Shown here: positions 1-9,293 of the stretch, one piece after another
Numbering within the stretch: the stretch's first letter is position 1
How the letters are laid out: each line of letters begins with the position of its first letter
Source: Chitinophaga sp. MM2321
GTDB taxonomy: Bacteria > Bacteroidota > Bacteroidia > Chitinophagales > Chitinophagaceae
Length of the DNA stretch: 64,000 nucleotides
Direction of reading: 5' to 3'
NCBI RefSeq assembly: GCF_964033635.1
Contig: NZ_OZ035533.1
Coordinates: 3,472,001 to 3,536,000, forward strand
The notes under the pieces: generated by a model
Seen by the model: the letters and a program-made list of their open reading frames with translations, nothing else
What the model was told of the DNA's origin: nothing
Databases searched by the model: none
Program-made: the position numbers and the translations under genes

Positions 1-3000
1 GGTACATCGTAGATATAAAACTTCCCTACATCTGGCGCACAATCATTTTTAATAAATCTTTTGGAAACACTTACATTATAGAACCAGCATAATCCTACAT
101 TATTGGCATACGCCTGCCCATTAGCTGTAATATCTGCCTGCGCCTTTGTATTCGCATCAGCCTGACTGATTGAAGAAACATACTTACCATATGATATAAG
201 ATAGGTCTCGACAGTAGGCTCACCTGCGGTACAGTTATTTTTGGTAAATTGCTGAGAGGCAACGTTATTATAAAATAGAGTCTGAGACGCAGGTGTTACA
301 GAGATACCTGGACCATAGTTATATATATAATTCTGGCGAATATTATTGTTTTCATCCCTGATATTAACTAATCTGTTCAAACCATCATACTCATAATAAG
401 TTGTCAGGTTATTAGCATTTGTCTGACTGCTCATACCCACCATAGGGAGATAGGTGTAAGTGGTCATTTGTGCATCTTCCGGATAATAGCGGAGCTCATC
501 CAATACTGCATTACTGCTTCTGATATTAATATTCATTGTACCAACCGGCAGCTTATATTCGTAGTATGTCCATCCCCTTCTTACCGGTTCACTCACTGCA
601 GGAGAAAGCGATGCTCCGTTTCTTAATAATGTAACGGTTCCACTTTGCAACCAGAATGAGGTGATGACAGGTTTATCTGTTGCCGTTAACAATAATTTGT
701 CAATACTGCCGCCAGTAGTTAGATTACAACTACTTTTTCCCGTAAAAGCTACCGTGCTATTAGTGACAATATTGGTGAAACCCCAACCCGTATTAAGTCC
801 ACCAGCTTCTTCAAAGCTGGTATATGCTGCTTTAGGTGTACTGCTATTAATAATTTCAGCAATGGGATAGCTGTTATTACCATCCCATATATAGGCTCTG
901 GCAACATCTTTTTCTTTCTGTTGCGCAACAATTACACCATTACTATAACTAAAACCAGCTAATGATTTATACCGCGGATCCATTGTAAGCGCCGTGGATG
1001 TTAATGCTGACTCCTGAAAGTTACTTAAAGGAACATTCGTTTCTAATTGATATAACTTCACAGGTTGCAGGTCAGCTCCATAATTGGTAATGGTACCGGT
1101 TAACACACGTTTATTCTGACCTGTAGTATCCTGTCGGTACTGGTAAGATTCTATCTCCGCCCCATTTATATTTTTGCTTTTTAATAATCCAATTCCACCA
1201 TCATTTGTGCTCGATCCACTATAATCTGCTGCATATTTCTTCCGGGTTACCACCTCTTCGGTACCAGATGAATATTGTTCAATTTTTGTTGGATATATAT
1301 GATCAGGGTTATCGAAAGTATTAAGAATGGTATTCGTAATATAGGAATCAGATTGCTGATCATATTTCCTTTCAATCTGCTTCACCAAAGATTTTTGCTG
1401 CGCCCTGAAAGAATAATTGTTAGCATACAAAAAAGTGGGATACTTTCTGCTCGCCAGGCAATTATTCGGCAAACCAGGGTTGGTTGAATAACTCGTATAA
1501 GAAATATACCCTTCACTATCCTGTGTTTTGCAATAAAGTGTTTTACTCGACTGGCTCTCAACAGGTTTAACCTGTGTGGCTGTAATTGTATTTAGAATCT
1601 TATAACTATATGTATTAGATTGCTCTGATAATAATTTGCCACTATTACTATAAACATACGTTGCTTCCAGATCGCCATTGGCTATATCTTCATCAAATTC
1701 ATTTAGTGCACCCAGGTGATATTTATATACCGTTTTACCTAAGGGTTGATTATTAGATAAATCAATCTGGGATTCCGTCACCATGGAATATCCGATATGT
1801 CCTCCCTGAAATGTCCCTAATCCGAAAACTGAATTTCCCGTTACAGTAAAGCTACCACTACCAGCTATGTAAGTACCCATAAATGGCAGCGGCTCATAAT
1901 TCCGATAGGTCGAGGCAGTAATATACTTGGGGAATGCTTCATCGCACTTGCCACTGGAAGCTCCATTACCAAGCAAATAATTATATATCTTGGCCATAGC
2001 TGATTGTCCACTGGCGGCATAATCTATTATTTTTTTCACCCTGACACCTCCCAGCACACGTCTAGAACCATCATGTTTGGTAGCATCATGTAATTCATAT
2101 TCGAAGGTTGTATAACCATTAGTTGGATAGGTTATCTTTTTGATCATGCCATAGGAAGATCCGTCGATATCCGGTTCGCGATCAGCACCTCCTCCCATCA
2201 GCGCATCATTCGGATCCGGAGCATTAGGTATTGTAACATTAGGTATCACGCTGCTGTTTCCTGCATTATTTAAAAAACCCCAATGGTCAAGGGAAGTAGA
2301 AAACTTCTCCGGCATACTTCCTGTCATATAATATTCAAAAAGATAAGGAGGTGGAGAAACCGTTCCGGTCATAGTCGCTTTTTCCTGTAAAGTATCCAGC
2401 CTTAGCCTTTTTTTAATAAAGGTGTTATTATTATTACTGTAATACCCATAGCCCAGGTTATACTGCTTTACCAGTTTATTTACCCCACTGGATGCGTCGT
2501 AAATATTAATACCCTGCAATAAACGACTACCGGGAAAATCATTGTCAGCACGGTCAGTAGTTGATACAAAATCAATAAATGCAATGATATTGTTATCCCT
2601 GCTCAGTGTAATTTTCTTCAGAAATTTCCGCTTCCCCTTTGTGAAAGGTCCCGTTGGTGCAAATAACGATCCATCAACATTAGTGTGGCTATTAGAGCCA
2701 CCAGAACCATTTATCTCCACAACATTGGTATAGGTTCTTGTAATCGATCTATTGCTATTTTGAGCATCAATAGGATTTTCCGCTGTGTAATAATATTCGA
2801 ATTGCATCTTTTCATGCCCATCTGCCGAAGTAATACTGCTCAGGTACCAACTGGACATATATGTATAGTGGCGTACAGTCGCCGGATCTAGTTCCGGGTC
2901 ATCACCAAAGTCCATCTTGGTTTCCTCTGGATCCGCAAATAAGTAGCTGTTCCCTTTATCATCTGTAATGGAAATTCTACTGCTGGTACCACATGAAATA

Positions 3001-3578
3001 CAGATCACACCAATATTCAGCATGTCCATTTCCTTTTTAACAACTTCATTGAAAGGGGTAACAATAAATTTACCACCATAATTACCGAAGTTGTAAAAAT
3101 AAAGATCCGGCTCCAGCTCCCGTTCTCCTTTTTTAGTGGTACGCAAAAGATCCTGAAAAGCAAACAGATCGCTACTCGAAGGCAAATCGAGTGATTCTCC
3201 ATAGTAATGATCATCATCAGGATTACCACGTACAGCATGCGATATTACTCCCCCTGCATTTAAGGACCAGTTCTGGCCCACCCAGGTGGGCATTTCCTGA
3301 GGTTTAAAACCGGAGGCACTAAAATTAAGCGAAATAGGAATGGAGAGGCTGTTACCTTTAAGTTCATACAAGGGAACGTTAATCTTAGGAGTCCCTGTAA
3401 AAAGGCTTACCTGTGTATTACCATACTTTCCCAATTCCGCTGCCTCTGGCGCAGGTGATACCACTTGCCTGGCTTTAAATTCCATTCTTGCCACATCTAC
3501 ACTTATAGGCGCCTGCGCCATCAGACTACTACTCACCCCACTTAAAAATGCTATTATCAAGGATAAAAACAATTTCAT
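1..3578 (-). CDS. RHS/YD-like surface protein with DUF5977 repeats, C-terminus cut by window edge
   Basis: The frame is open from the ATG at 3578 to the left edge, about 1192 codons, with no stop. It starts with a signal peptide (MKLFLSLIIAFLSGVSSSLMAQA). The next ~700 residues are rich in Tyr, Gly and Asn and read like Bacteroidota RHS/SpvB-like shells. An RHS-type motif, YEYDGLNRLVNIRD, is encoded near 350-400. Close to the edge one DUF5977-type repeat (KNNCTAGEP...SQADANTKAQADI) is followed by the start of another (KNDCAPDVG). Known RHS-like proteins wrap a variable C-terminal domain in a beta shell; here that end lies outside the window, so toxin, adhesin or other role cannot be decided. 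It lies downstream of two tail-fibre-type genes on the same strand. Confidence 0.8.
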   Translation of the reverse strand, partial: MKLFLSLIIAFLSGVSSSLMAQAPISVDVARMEFKARQVVSPAPEAAELGKYGNTQVSLFTGTPKINVPLYELKGNSLSIPISLNFSASGFKPQEMPTWVGQNWSLNAGGVISHAVRGNPDDDHYYGESLDLPSSSDLFAFQDLLRTTKKGERELEPDLYFYNFGNYGGKFIVTPFNEVVKKEMDMLNIGVICISCGTSSRISITDDKGNSYLFADPEETKMDFGDDPELDPATVRHYTYMSSWYLSSITSADGHEKMQFEYYYTAENPIDAQNSNRSITRTYTNVVEINGSGGSNSHTNVDGSLFAPTGPFTKGKRKFLKKITLSRDNNIIAFIDFVSTTDRADNDFPGSRLLQGINIYDASSGVNKLVKQYNLGYGYYSNNNNTFIKKRLRLDTLQEKATMTGTVSPPPYLFEYYMTGSMPEKFSTSLDHWGFLNNAGNSSVIPNVTIPNAPDPNDALMGGGADREPDIDGSSYGMIKKITYPTNGYTTFEYELHDATKHDGSRRVLGGVRVKKIIDYAASGQSAMAKIYNYLLGNGASSGKCDEAFPKYITASTYRNYEPLPFMGTYIAGSGSFTVTGNSVFGLGTFQGGHIGYSMVTESQIDLSNNQPLGKTVYKYHLGALNEFDEDIANGDLEATYVYSNSGKLLSEQSNTYSYKILNTITATQVKPVESQSSKTLYCKTQDSEGYISYTSYSTNPGLPNNCLASRKYPTFLYANNYSFRAQQKSLVKQIERKYDQQSDSYITNTILNTFDNPDHIYPTKIEQYSSGTEEVVTRKKYAADYSGSSTNDGGIGLLKSKNINGAEIESYQYRQDTTGQNKRVLTGTITNYGADLQPVKLYQLETNVPLSNFQESALTSTALTMDPRYKSLAGFSYSNGVIVAQQKEKDVARAYIWDGNNSYPIAEIINSSTPKAAYTSFEEAGGLNTGWGFTNIVTNSTVAFTGKSSCNLTTGGSIDKLLLTATDKPVITSFWLQSGTVTLLRNGASLSPAVSEPVRRGWTYYEYKLPVGTMNINIRSSNAVLDELRYYPEDAQMTTYTYLPMVGMSSQTNANNLTTYYEYDGLNRLVNIRDENNNIRQNYIYNYGPGISVTPASQTLFYNNVASQQFTKNNCTAGEPTVETYLISYGKYVSSISQADANTKAQADITANGQAYANNVGLCWFYNVSVSKRFIKNDCAPDVGKFYIYDV

Positions 3579-3694
3579 ATGCTTACGTTTATTACCAATA
3601 ACCAATTGTTATATTATAGATCATATATCAAACAGTGATGATCATTTCACTTAAAACGACGCTTACTTTACAGGTTACCTGCATGCTCATTTCT

Positions 3695-4846
3695 TCACTT
3701 GTTTTTCATACCATCAATCTCCTCCTGCTGCCACGCACCCTCCTTCTTCAAATCAATAACATACAGTGTCAACTCCTCAATTTTCTGCAACAGCGTTTTA
3801 TTCATCTCTCCCAGATCCAACCCATCTTTCAAAATCTCTTTTTCTGAAGCTACACCCGGTAAATGCCGGTGTTCCCTGATAAAACGCTCTACATATTGCA
3901 AAGAGGGTAATTCATAATCCGGATGAAATACATAATCAGGCCAGCCAGTCTGCGTCACCTTCACTTTTGTTGCTAGTACGTCTCCGTTTACCGCTAACTT
4001 AGCCTTGGGAACATTTGTTCCAATCCCTACATTTCCGTCTCCTCATACAAAAAATAAAGCCTTGCCCCCTCCAGTTGCACCTGAACCGTTTGCATTAACA
4101 TTATTCAAAACTGCAAATGCATGTTGAGCCGCAGTAGTGTTCAATATTCCTACGGTAACTCCATAGAATTCCCCCCATAAATATGCAGCCGAGGTTCCGG
4201 AATTGTTGCTGGCAACAGTATGTAAAGTATAGGCAGGTGCCGTTCCTATGCCGATTTTCCCTGCTACAGCCAGGTTCCCTTGTACATCTTCATAGGATAG
4301 CTTGTAATATTTATTATTGTCAAAATCACATTTCAACCCATAGTTAATGCTGCTTGCTACAAATCCAACCGGAGCGGTAATGGTCTGACCGTAGGGAGCA
4401 GCATTCAACGGTGATTTACCAAAATCTGCGACTGTCCGGTAGTATAAACTTCCCCATTGAAAATTGGACCTTACCCATAGTGCATCATTAAAAACATAGA
4501 AGCTTGCTACACCAGGGTTACCCGAAATGCATTTTACTTCTAGTCCATCAAACCTGCTTCCTGGGGTATTCTCAAATTTATCCACTCTTATCCTGTAAGT
4601 TCCTTGTCTGTCGAAGTAATTGGCATTACCTTGAACACTTAATTCAATAATGGAAGCATATCTATGAGCAGCACCGTTTACCTGTAATAATTTGTAATAG
4701 TATAAAGTATATGGAGCTCCTCCTTCCGTAGTACCAAGACCTATCCATCGTCCCGTAGTATCCGCTAACATTGTACCTGCTCTCAAATTGGTGCTTAAGC
4801 AAAGGTTAACTATGAGCATGCAGCACAAAACATAGATTGATCGCAT
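3695..4846 (-). pseudogene. Tail-fibre-type exported protein interrupted by an in-frame TGA
   Basis: The frame begins at 4846 with a signal peptide (MRSIYVLCCMLIVNLCLS) and runs 267 codons to a TGA at 4043-4045. The same frame continues directly with GDGNVGIGTNVP, the GNVGIGT repeat typical of these proteins, then the C-terminal module WPDYVF...HLPG...LGEMN...LLQKIEELTLY up to 3695. Without the stop it would encode about 383 residues, close to its intact neighbour (347). The C-terminal part is a predicted coiled coil used for trimerisation in related proteins. One base change (for example CGA or TGG to TGA) explains the break; a sequencing error is also possible. Internal restart at a GTG at 3964 would give only the last 89 residues. 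Confidence 0.8.
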
Positions 4847-4997
4847 ATAAATCCAGATTTCAAATTATAAAGCGTTAATAATTATATCCCATCCTCGCCT
4901 TTATAGAACCCGTTAGAGACACATGCTGGTTGTACAAAAATCAGACTGCATCCTATTAACTTTTGCCAGGATAATGTAAACGAATAATAGGTATATC

Positions 4998-6041
4998 TCA
5001 TTTATTGAGTTTTGAGATAACTTCCTGCTGGGCGTCTACTTTCTTATTAAGTTGTATAATATACAGTGTCAGTTCTTCTACTTTTTTCAACAATAGCCTG
5101 TTCATTTCTCCCACATCCATACCATCAGTATCTATCTCTTTTGCAGATGGCATATCAGGAAGATGTTTGTTCTCAGTAACAAATCTTTCTACAAATGATA
5201 AAGGCGGAAGTAAATAATCTTGATAAAATACAAAATCCGGCCATGCACCATAAGATTTTACTTTCACCTTAGTGAAAATACCACTACCATTTACCGCCAA
5301 CATATATCCTTTGGTATCAGTAGTGCCAATGCCAACGCTGCCATCAGCCTTTACCATCACTAAACTCTGACCATAATTATTTATCGACAACACATTACTC
5401 TTAGAAAGCCCGGTACCTCCTTTACTTCTGCCATCCAACACAACTGCCGCGAAATTAATATCACCGGGAGGTGGAACCAGATCATCGGCCTCTCCAACTA
5501 TAGAGATCCCTAAAGGCCTACCTGGCGCATAAGTTCTGCCAATTATTGAGGGAATAAAGCTACCGGGCGAACTGGTTCCATTTACGATTAACAAGAATCC
5601 ATCACCAGCGTTAACGTTGGATTGCGTAAATTTTGCAAATTGGCTACCCTGCACTCCGGCAACATGTAATTTTGCAGATGGATCACTTGTCCCTATTCCC
5701 AGGCTTCCATTATTTGCAATTCTCATTGCCTCAAATAATGTAGAATTCCTTACAAAAAACTTCATGGAAGACATCCTGCCAGTGGGAATAGTTCTTTCAA
5801 CTTCTATCTTACCTAAGTCAGTTCCAGCCATATTAAATTTTAATGCCCCTACCGGGCCTAAAACATCCCAAGTATGTGTAAGCTGTATATTTGATAAGCC
5901 AGCTGAGGATATCTCCAACTTTTCTGCTGGGTGGGTCGTACCTATTCCTACATTACCGGTATCCTTCACAATGTTAGTTGGAGTTTGCGCACTGATGTTA
6001 ATGGTTGCTAAAACAAACAGGGTAGTCAATAATCTTTTCAT
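4998..6041 (-). CDS. Tail-fibre-type exported repeat protein
   Basis: This intact 347-residue protein has a signal peptide ending near ISAQ (residue 19). It carries several GNVGIGT/GSLGIGT/GSVGIGT repeats, which are beta-helix or beta-prism turns in phage tail-fibre-like proteins. The C-terminal module (about residues 265-345: WPDFVF, HLPDMPSAKEI, GMDVGEMNRLLLKKVEELTLY) is shared with the broken downstream gene and ends in a heptad-like coil. Proteins of this type are common in Chitinophaga next to RHS-like genes, and a surface or appendage role is inferred. The order tail-fibre, tail-fibre, RHS-like, all on one strand, suggests a single cell-surface module. No catalytic motif was seen. Confidence 0.8.
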   Translation of the reverse strand: MKRLLTTLFVLATINISAQTPTNIVKDTGNVGIGTTHPAEKLEISSAGLSNIQLTHTWDVLGPVGALKFNMAGTDLGKIEVERTIPTGRMSSMKFFVRNSTLFEAMRIANNGSLGIGTSDPSAKLHVAGVQGSQFAKFTQSNVNAGDGFLLIVNGTSSPGSFIPSIIGRTYAPGRPLGISIVGEADDLVPPPGDINFAAVVLDGRSKGGTGLSKSNVLSINNYGQSLVMVKADGSVGIGTTDTKGYMLAVNGSGIFTKVKVKSYGAWPDFVFYQDYLLPPLSFVERFVTENKHLPDMPSAKEIDTDGMDVGEMNRLLLKKVEELTLYIIQLNKKVDAQQEVISKLNK

Positions 6042-6485
6042 AGGTTCATTTTGAGTTCAAGGGTTCATGCTTTCTTATATAAGGAATAATTCTTCACTTC
6101 CTGCAATAGTATTGTATTTAACACGCCCTACCTCATGGGAAGAAGGAATATAAATACTTATGTGTTTGGTATTGTTGCTTTACAGTTACTGGAATAGATC
6201 ACTTACGGGAATTTCTATAAGTGTACATTTCATTGCTATTTCAAAATCCTAACAATTACGTTTTACAAGGGTACTCAAACATTATAGGTATTTTAAACAA
6301 ACATTGATTAAAGGACGCAATAAAATGTAATAAATACTATACAACTATAGTTGTAATTATCCACAATCATATTCTCTTCAAAACATACAACGCATCCCTA
6401 AACAAAACAAGCACAAACCGCCATTTCTTTTCCAATAAGAAAATGGCGGTTTGTGCTTGTCATATAAATAGTGCCGCTATCCTTT
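6042..6485. other. AT-rich intergenic region
   Basis: This stretch separates the tail-fibre gene from the dioxygenase gene. It is AT-rich with stops in all frames. Apart from the strong hairpin at 6407-6460 no gene or repeat was seen. The promoter of the tail-fibre gene should lie near 6050-6300, but no exact TAnnTTTG box was found. Confidence 0.5.
6407..6460 (-). terminator. Strong hairpin terminator after the dioxygenase gene
   Basis: The arm ACAAGCACAAACCGCCATTT (6407-6426) is complementary to 6441-6460, giving a stem of about 20 bp with a short loop and one extra base near the loop. On the minus strand it lies 26 bases after the stop of the gene at 6486-7304 and is followed by TTTTGTTT, as in an intrinsic terminator. 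Confidence 0.75.
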
Positions 6486-7304
6486 TTATAACACCAATGG
6501 ATTCAACCTGGATGCTGCTGCACTTCCTGCTTCGAGTCCACAGAGCCAACGTTGACAATCCGCTTCCTGGTGTTTATTCTGTGGCGTTGTGATATGCGCT
6601 CCATCTGCAATAAAAATGATGGTCATTACTTCTCTGGTAACATCCGGAGAAGTATTGCCTGGTGCGGAATGCAGTGTCCATCCATAATGCCAGGTGGCAT
6701 CGCCGGCTTTCATGGCAGCGGAGCGGCTTATCGGGAAGTTCTTTTCTTTGATAAATCTTTCGAACTTGCTTTCGGATTCATCTGAGATGGAAAGGTTTTC
6801 TACGAAGCCGTGGTGCTGCGATCCGGAGGCGAAGGTGAGCATACCCATTTCTTCTGTAATATCTATCAATGGCATCCACATGGTCACTGTTTTATTGGTA
6901 TCCAGCGGCCAATAGTACTGATCCTGGTGCCAGGGTGTAAAGCCACCACCCGGCTCTTTGTATAGCGCCTGGTCATGATAGATACGTACATTGTCTACAC
7001 CCAGCAAATCTGCGGCAATTTTACCAAAACGTTTGGCCAGCGTAAAGGTTCTTACGTCTTCATCTACTTCCCACAAATTCATAATTTGCAGGAAAGCCTT
7101 TCCATACGTATCTCTTTCGCTCAGTGCCCTTTGCTCTGTATTAAATTTCCGGGCGGCATTGCTGATTACATCCCGGTAAACGGACACCTCATTCGTTGCC
7201 AGTACTTCGGGAATGAGCACATGCCCCTGCTTCCGGAAGCTTTCAATCTGTGTGGCAGTAAGTGCTTTATAACTGCTTAAAGCGGGTAATGGGTATTCTG
7301 ACAT
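6486..7304 (-). CDS. Phytanoyl-CoA dioxygenase (PhyH) family protein
   Basis: The 272-residue protein fits the Fe(II)/2-oxoglutarate dioxygenase PhyH family. The metal triad is visible: WHQDQYY gives His126 and Asp128, and TLHSAPGN gives the distal His212. Arg224 (DVTREVM) is positioned to bind the 2-oxoglutarate carboxylate. There is no signal peptide, so it is cytoplasmic. Family members hydroxylate varied small molecules, and the substrate cannot be read from sequence. It is monocistronic: a terminator follows, and the upstream neighbour is an unrelated small-gene cluster. Confidence 0.85.
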   Translation of the reverse strand: MSEYPLPALSSYKALTATQIESFRKQGHVLIPEVLATNEVSVYRDVISNAARKFNTEQRALSERDTYGKAFLQIMNLWEVDEDVRTFTLAKRFGKIAADLLGVDNVRIYHDQALYKEPGGGFTPWHQDQYYWPLDTNKTVTMWMPLIDITEEMGMLTFASGSQHHGFVENLSISDESESKFERFIKEKNFPISRSAAMKAGDATWHYGWTLHSAPGNTSPDVTREVMTIIFIADGAHITTPQNKHQEADCQRWLCGLEAGSAAASRLNPLVL

Positions 7305-7418
7305 AATAATAGATTAAATTGAATTTCTTTGACAGATGAATCAGGAATATACCTGATATGTCGCCATATAGACAACTCTCACGCACTTAATTTGTTTTTA
7401 ACACACCCTCTCTTCGTT

Positions 7419-7727
7419 TTATGAGCTAATAATATCATCGTCTAATCGCCCGGCCTCTATTGCTTTCATGAGGTGACCTACTGTTAATATCTTAATTTCC
7501 TTAGGCATAGGCATCATAGACGGTTCCGGATAGAAGTATTTCGTAAAATAAAAGTTCTTAATATCTACACTATACTTTTTGCTAAATTCCACAATGAGAT
7601 CCTCGCCATCATCTCCCGTTATACCAAGATCATTTTCTATTGAAGTTTCCATCCTAATTGGAAGATCAAAACTGCCTGAGTAGTTATGTATAAAAGTAAC
7701 TAAATCGATAAAAGTTTCTTCTTTCAT
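7419..7727 (-). CDS. DUF1493 family small protein
   Basis: A 102-residue acidic protein. The block TSIENDLGITGDDGEDLI followed by FSKKYSVDI and LTVGHLMKAI resembles DUF1493 proteins, which have an acyl-carrier-like helical fold. The usual Asp-Ser phosphopantetheine site is not apparent (GDDGED instead), so carrier activity is doubtful. Its start codon overlaps the stop of a possible 29-codon ORF (7724-7813), suggesting translational coupling. It is the last gene of a string of small genes starting at 8358. Function unknown. Confidence 0.7.
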   Translation of the reverse strand: MKEETFIDLVTFIHNYSGSFDLPIRMETSIENDLGITGDDGEDLIVEFSKKYSVDIKNFYFTKYFYPEPSMMPMPKEIKILTVGHLMKAIEAGRLDDDIISS

Positions 7728-7813
7728 CTTTCCTTATTATATATACTTAAAATATCAGTCACTACCTGTTGAGTCGTTGTTCCATCGATATTTTCTTTCA
7801 AACTAGTAGTCAT
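7724..7813 (-). CDS. Possible 29-codon small ORF coupled to the DUF1493 gene
   Basis: The frame starts at the ATG at 7813 (MTTSLKENIDGTT...) and ends with a TGA that overlaps the ATG of the DUF1493 gene. The overlap and polar, codon-like composition favour a real coding segment. It may instead be the C-terminal remnant of a decayed gene, since the same frame upstream (7823-7972) is also protein-like. No family recognised. Confidence 0.3.
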   Translation of the reverse strand: MTTSLKENIDGTTTQQVVTDILSIYNKER

Positions 7814-7822
7814 GAAGGAACA

Positions 7823-7972
7823 TTAATTTGTTTTCCTGAAGTTGACTATGTTACCGTCCTTATTCCTCATTATTTCCACCAGAACCCAAATACTTAATGG
7901 GGCTATTGCCACATAAATATCAGGTATCAAATCCTTTTAAAATTGCTTCCATATTGTTTTGTTGGCCTTCAT
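7823..7972 (-). pseudogene. Possible decayed small membrane-type ORF
   Basis: From an ATG at 7972 the frame reads MKANKTIWKQF, then TAA, then KDLIPDIYVAIAPLSIWVLV and a charged tail, ending in TAA at 7823. The part after the first stop reads like one hydrophobic segment. A single TTA to TAA change would create the early stop. It lies between the four-helix membrane protein and the 29-codon ORF, on the same strand. Confidence 0.25.
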
Positions 7973-7980
7973 GCTACCCA

Positions 7981-8358
7981 CTAGCTTTTCTGCAAGTTGT
8001 TAATCAACTTTCCCAAAAAACGCCAATTCAATATTATAAACAACATCATTAAAAATAAGCAGTAAGGTTGTATCACTATATCCAACCCTTTATCTTCAAT
8101 TGTAAATCCGAATCTATACCTTGTAATTATTGGTGTAAATGCCGCCTGACTAAAGGTACCAAGAAGTAAAGCAAAAAAGGTATCCAGCTTATTTATAAGA
8201 GGACTGAACCTCAGTGATACCAGGCCTATGAGAATTAAAACAAACCCTATATAGTGTTCATAAGAAAAAATGATACCGCTCGTCCCCACGACATATATAC
8301 TATACATCATTAATCCAGTTATTATAATGAAAGGGATATAAGGTATTGTTTTCTTCAT
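7981..8358 (-). CDS. Small four-helix membrane protein, unknown function
   Basis: The 125-residue protein has about four predicted membrane helices (roughly residues 7-25, 33-50, 59-80 and 95-115) and a basic C-terminus. There is no cleavable signal peptide beyond the first helix. I do not recognise the family; the size and topology are reminiscent of small integral membrane proteins found beside DUF1493 genes, but that is only an impression. It is the first gene of the small-gene string leading to the DUF1493 gene. Immunity or accessory function is possible given the RHS-like gene nearby, but nothing in the sequence proves it. Confidence 0.6.
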   Translation of the reverse strand: MKKTIPYIPFIIITGLMMYSIYVVGTSGIIFSYEHYIGFVLILIGLVSLRFSPLINKLDTFFALLLGTFSQAAFTPIITRYRFGFTIEDKGLDIVIQPYCLFLMMLFIILNWRFLGKLINNLQKS

Positions 8359-8472
8359 GTCATTTATTATCTATATGCCAAGAGAAAGATACACTCCGAA
8401 ATACAATTTTCAAACTTACTGTGGCTGATATGAAACGAATCAATGAAGTGCTCCTGGTATTCAAAGCCGCCA

Positions 8473-9189
8473 CTAAAAATAATCCTGCAGGAAATAGTCA
8501 GCGGTATTACAATACAGGGAGGAAAAGATATTAAGTCCGGGTGTATTAGTCTGGAGTTTTCTTTTCATATGCACTACCGGGTGTGTGGTTTTTATATCCA
8601 GTAGCTTACCGATATTTTTTCCGGCGGGAACGGCCCATATCTTTTGCTCGCCTTCCCTCACTTCCACCTGGTAGTATTTGTTGAGTATATTAAAAAGCGA
8701 ACGGTTTTCCAGGCTACGTGAACAGAAATGCGGAAGATTAAAGTTGGTTAAATAGGTTTCTTCATACAAAACGGGAATATTGTTGATATACCTTAAACGG
8801 GCGAAAAAAATACAGCCATGCTGCTGGTCTTCTTCGCTTAAAGGAAAGAAAAAATCTTCAGGCCATGCCTGTTTCGTTGGCTTTTGCAGGATGTCGGTAG
8901 TGAGTGCCTGTGCGCCGATACCGCCGGTAACCCCACTTAACGAAAGAATGCCGAGGCCCTGACTGGGCTCCGAAACAATGCTTCCTTTACCATGTTTACG
9001 TACAATATAACCGAGGTTGGTAAGACCGGTCAATGCCTGCCGTACCGTGCTTCTCGTGGTTGCATAAGTTTTACACAAATCATTTTCTGAGGGAAGGAGG
9101 TCACCCTTTTTGTATACACCATTGTCTATCGATGTCTTAAGTTCTCCAATCAACCGCTTATACAAGGGGATATTCGCCGTTACTTTCAT
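8473..9189 (-). CDS. GntR family (HutC subfamily) transcriptional regulator of the sugar locus
   Basis: About 238 residues from the ATG at 9189 (MKVTANIPLYKRL); a TTG nine codons upstream is less likely. Residues ~5-70 form the winged helix of GntR proteins (KGDLLPSENDLCKTYATTRS, then TVRQAL, LGYIVRKHGKGSIV). Residues ~80-235 form a UTRA-type ligand-binding domain as in HutC/TreR/NagR, with a typical EETYL segment. The HutC operator consensus GTnTAnAC matches the palindrome found three times in the neighbouring sugar locus, so this protein is the likely repressor of those promoters. The ligand is probably a phosphorylated sugar made by the nearby kinase. A TACATTTG box at 9214-9221 may give it its own promoter in addition to read-through from the kinase gene. 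Confidence 0.85.
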   Translation of the reverse strand: MKVTANIPLYKRLIGELKTSIDNGVYKKGDLLPSENDLCKTYATTRSTVRQALTGLTNLGYIVRKHGKGSIVSEPSQGLGILSLSGVTGGIGAQALTTDILQKPTKQAWPEDFFFPLSEEDQQHGCIFFARLRYINNIPVLYEETYLTNFNLPHFCSRSLENRSLFNILNKYYQVEVREGEQKIWAVPAGKNIGKLLDIKTTHPVVHMKRKLQTNTPGLNIFSSLYCNTADYFLQDYF

Positions 9190-9213
9190 CTGCAATGAAT
9201 ATAAGATTATGCG

Positions 9214-9221
9214 CAAATGTA
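9214..9221 (-). promoter_or_regulatory. TAnnTTTG box upstream of the GntR gene
   Basis: On the minus strand TACATTTG matches the Bacteroidota -7 consensus TAnnTTTG, 24 bases before the regulator ATG. No well-spaced TTG -33 element was found, so it may be weak. Confidence 0.35.
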
Positions 9222-9293
9222 CACAAAATCAGTCCTTCTGACACCTGGCAAAAATAATATTTAGCGCCTCCCCGGACAGCTTCCAGGGTAGCT

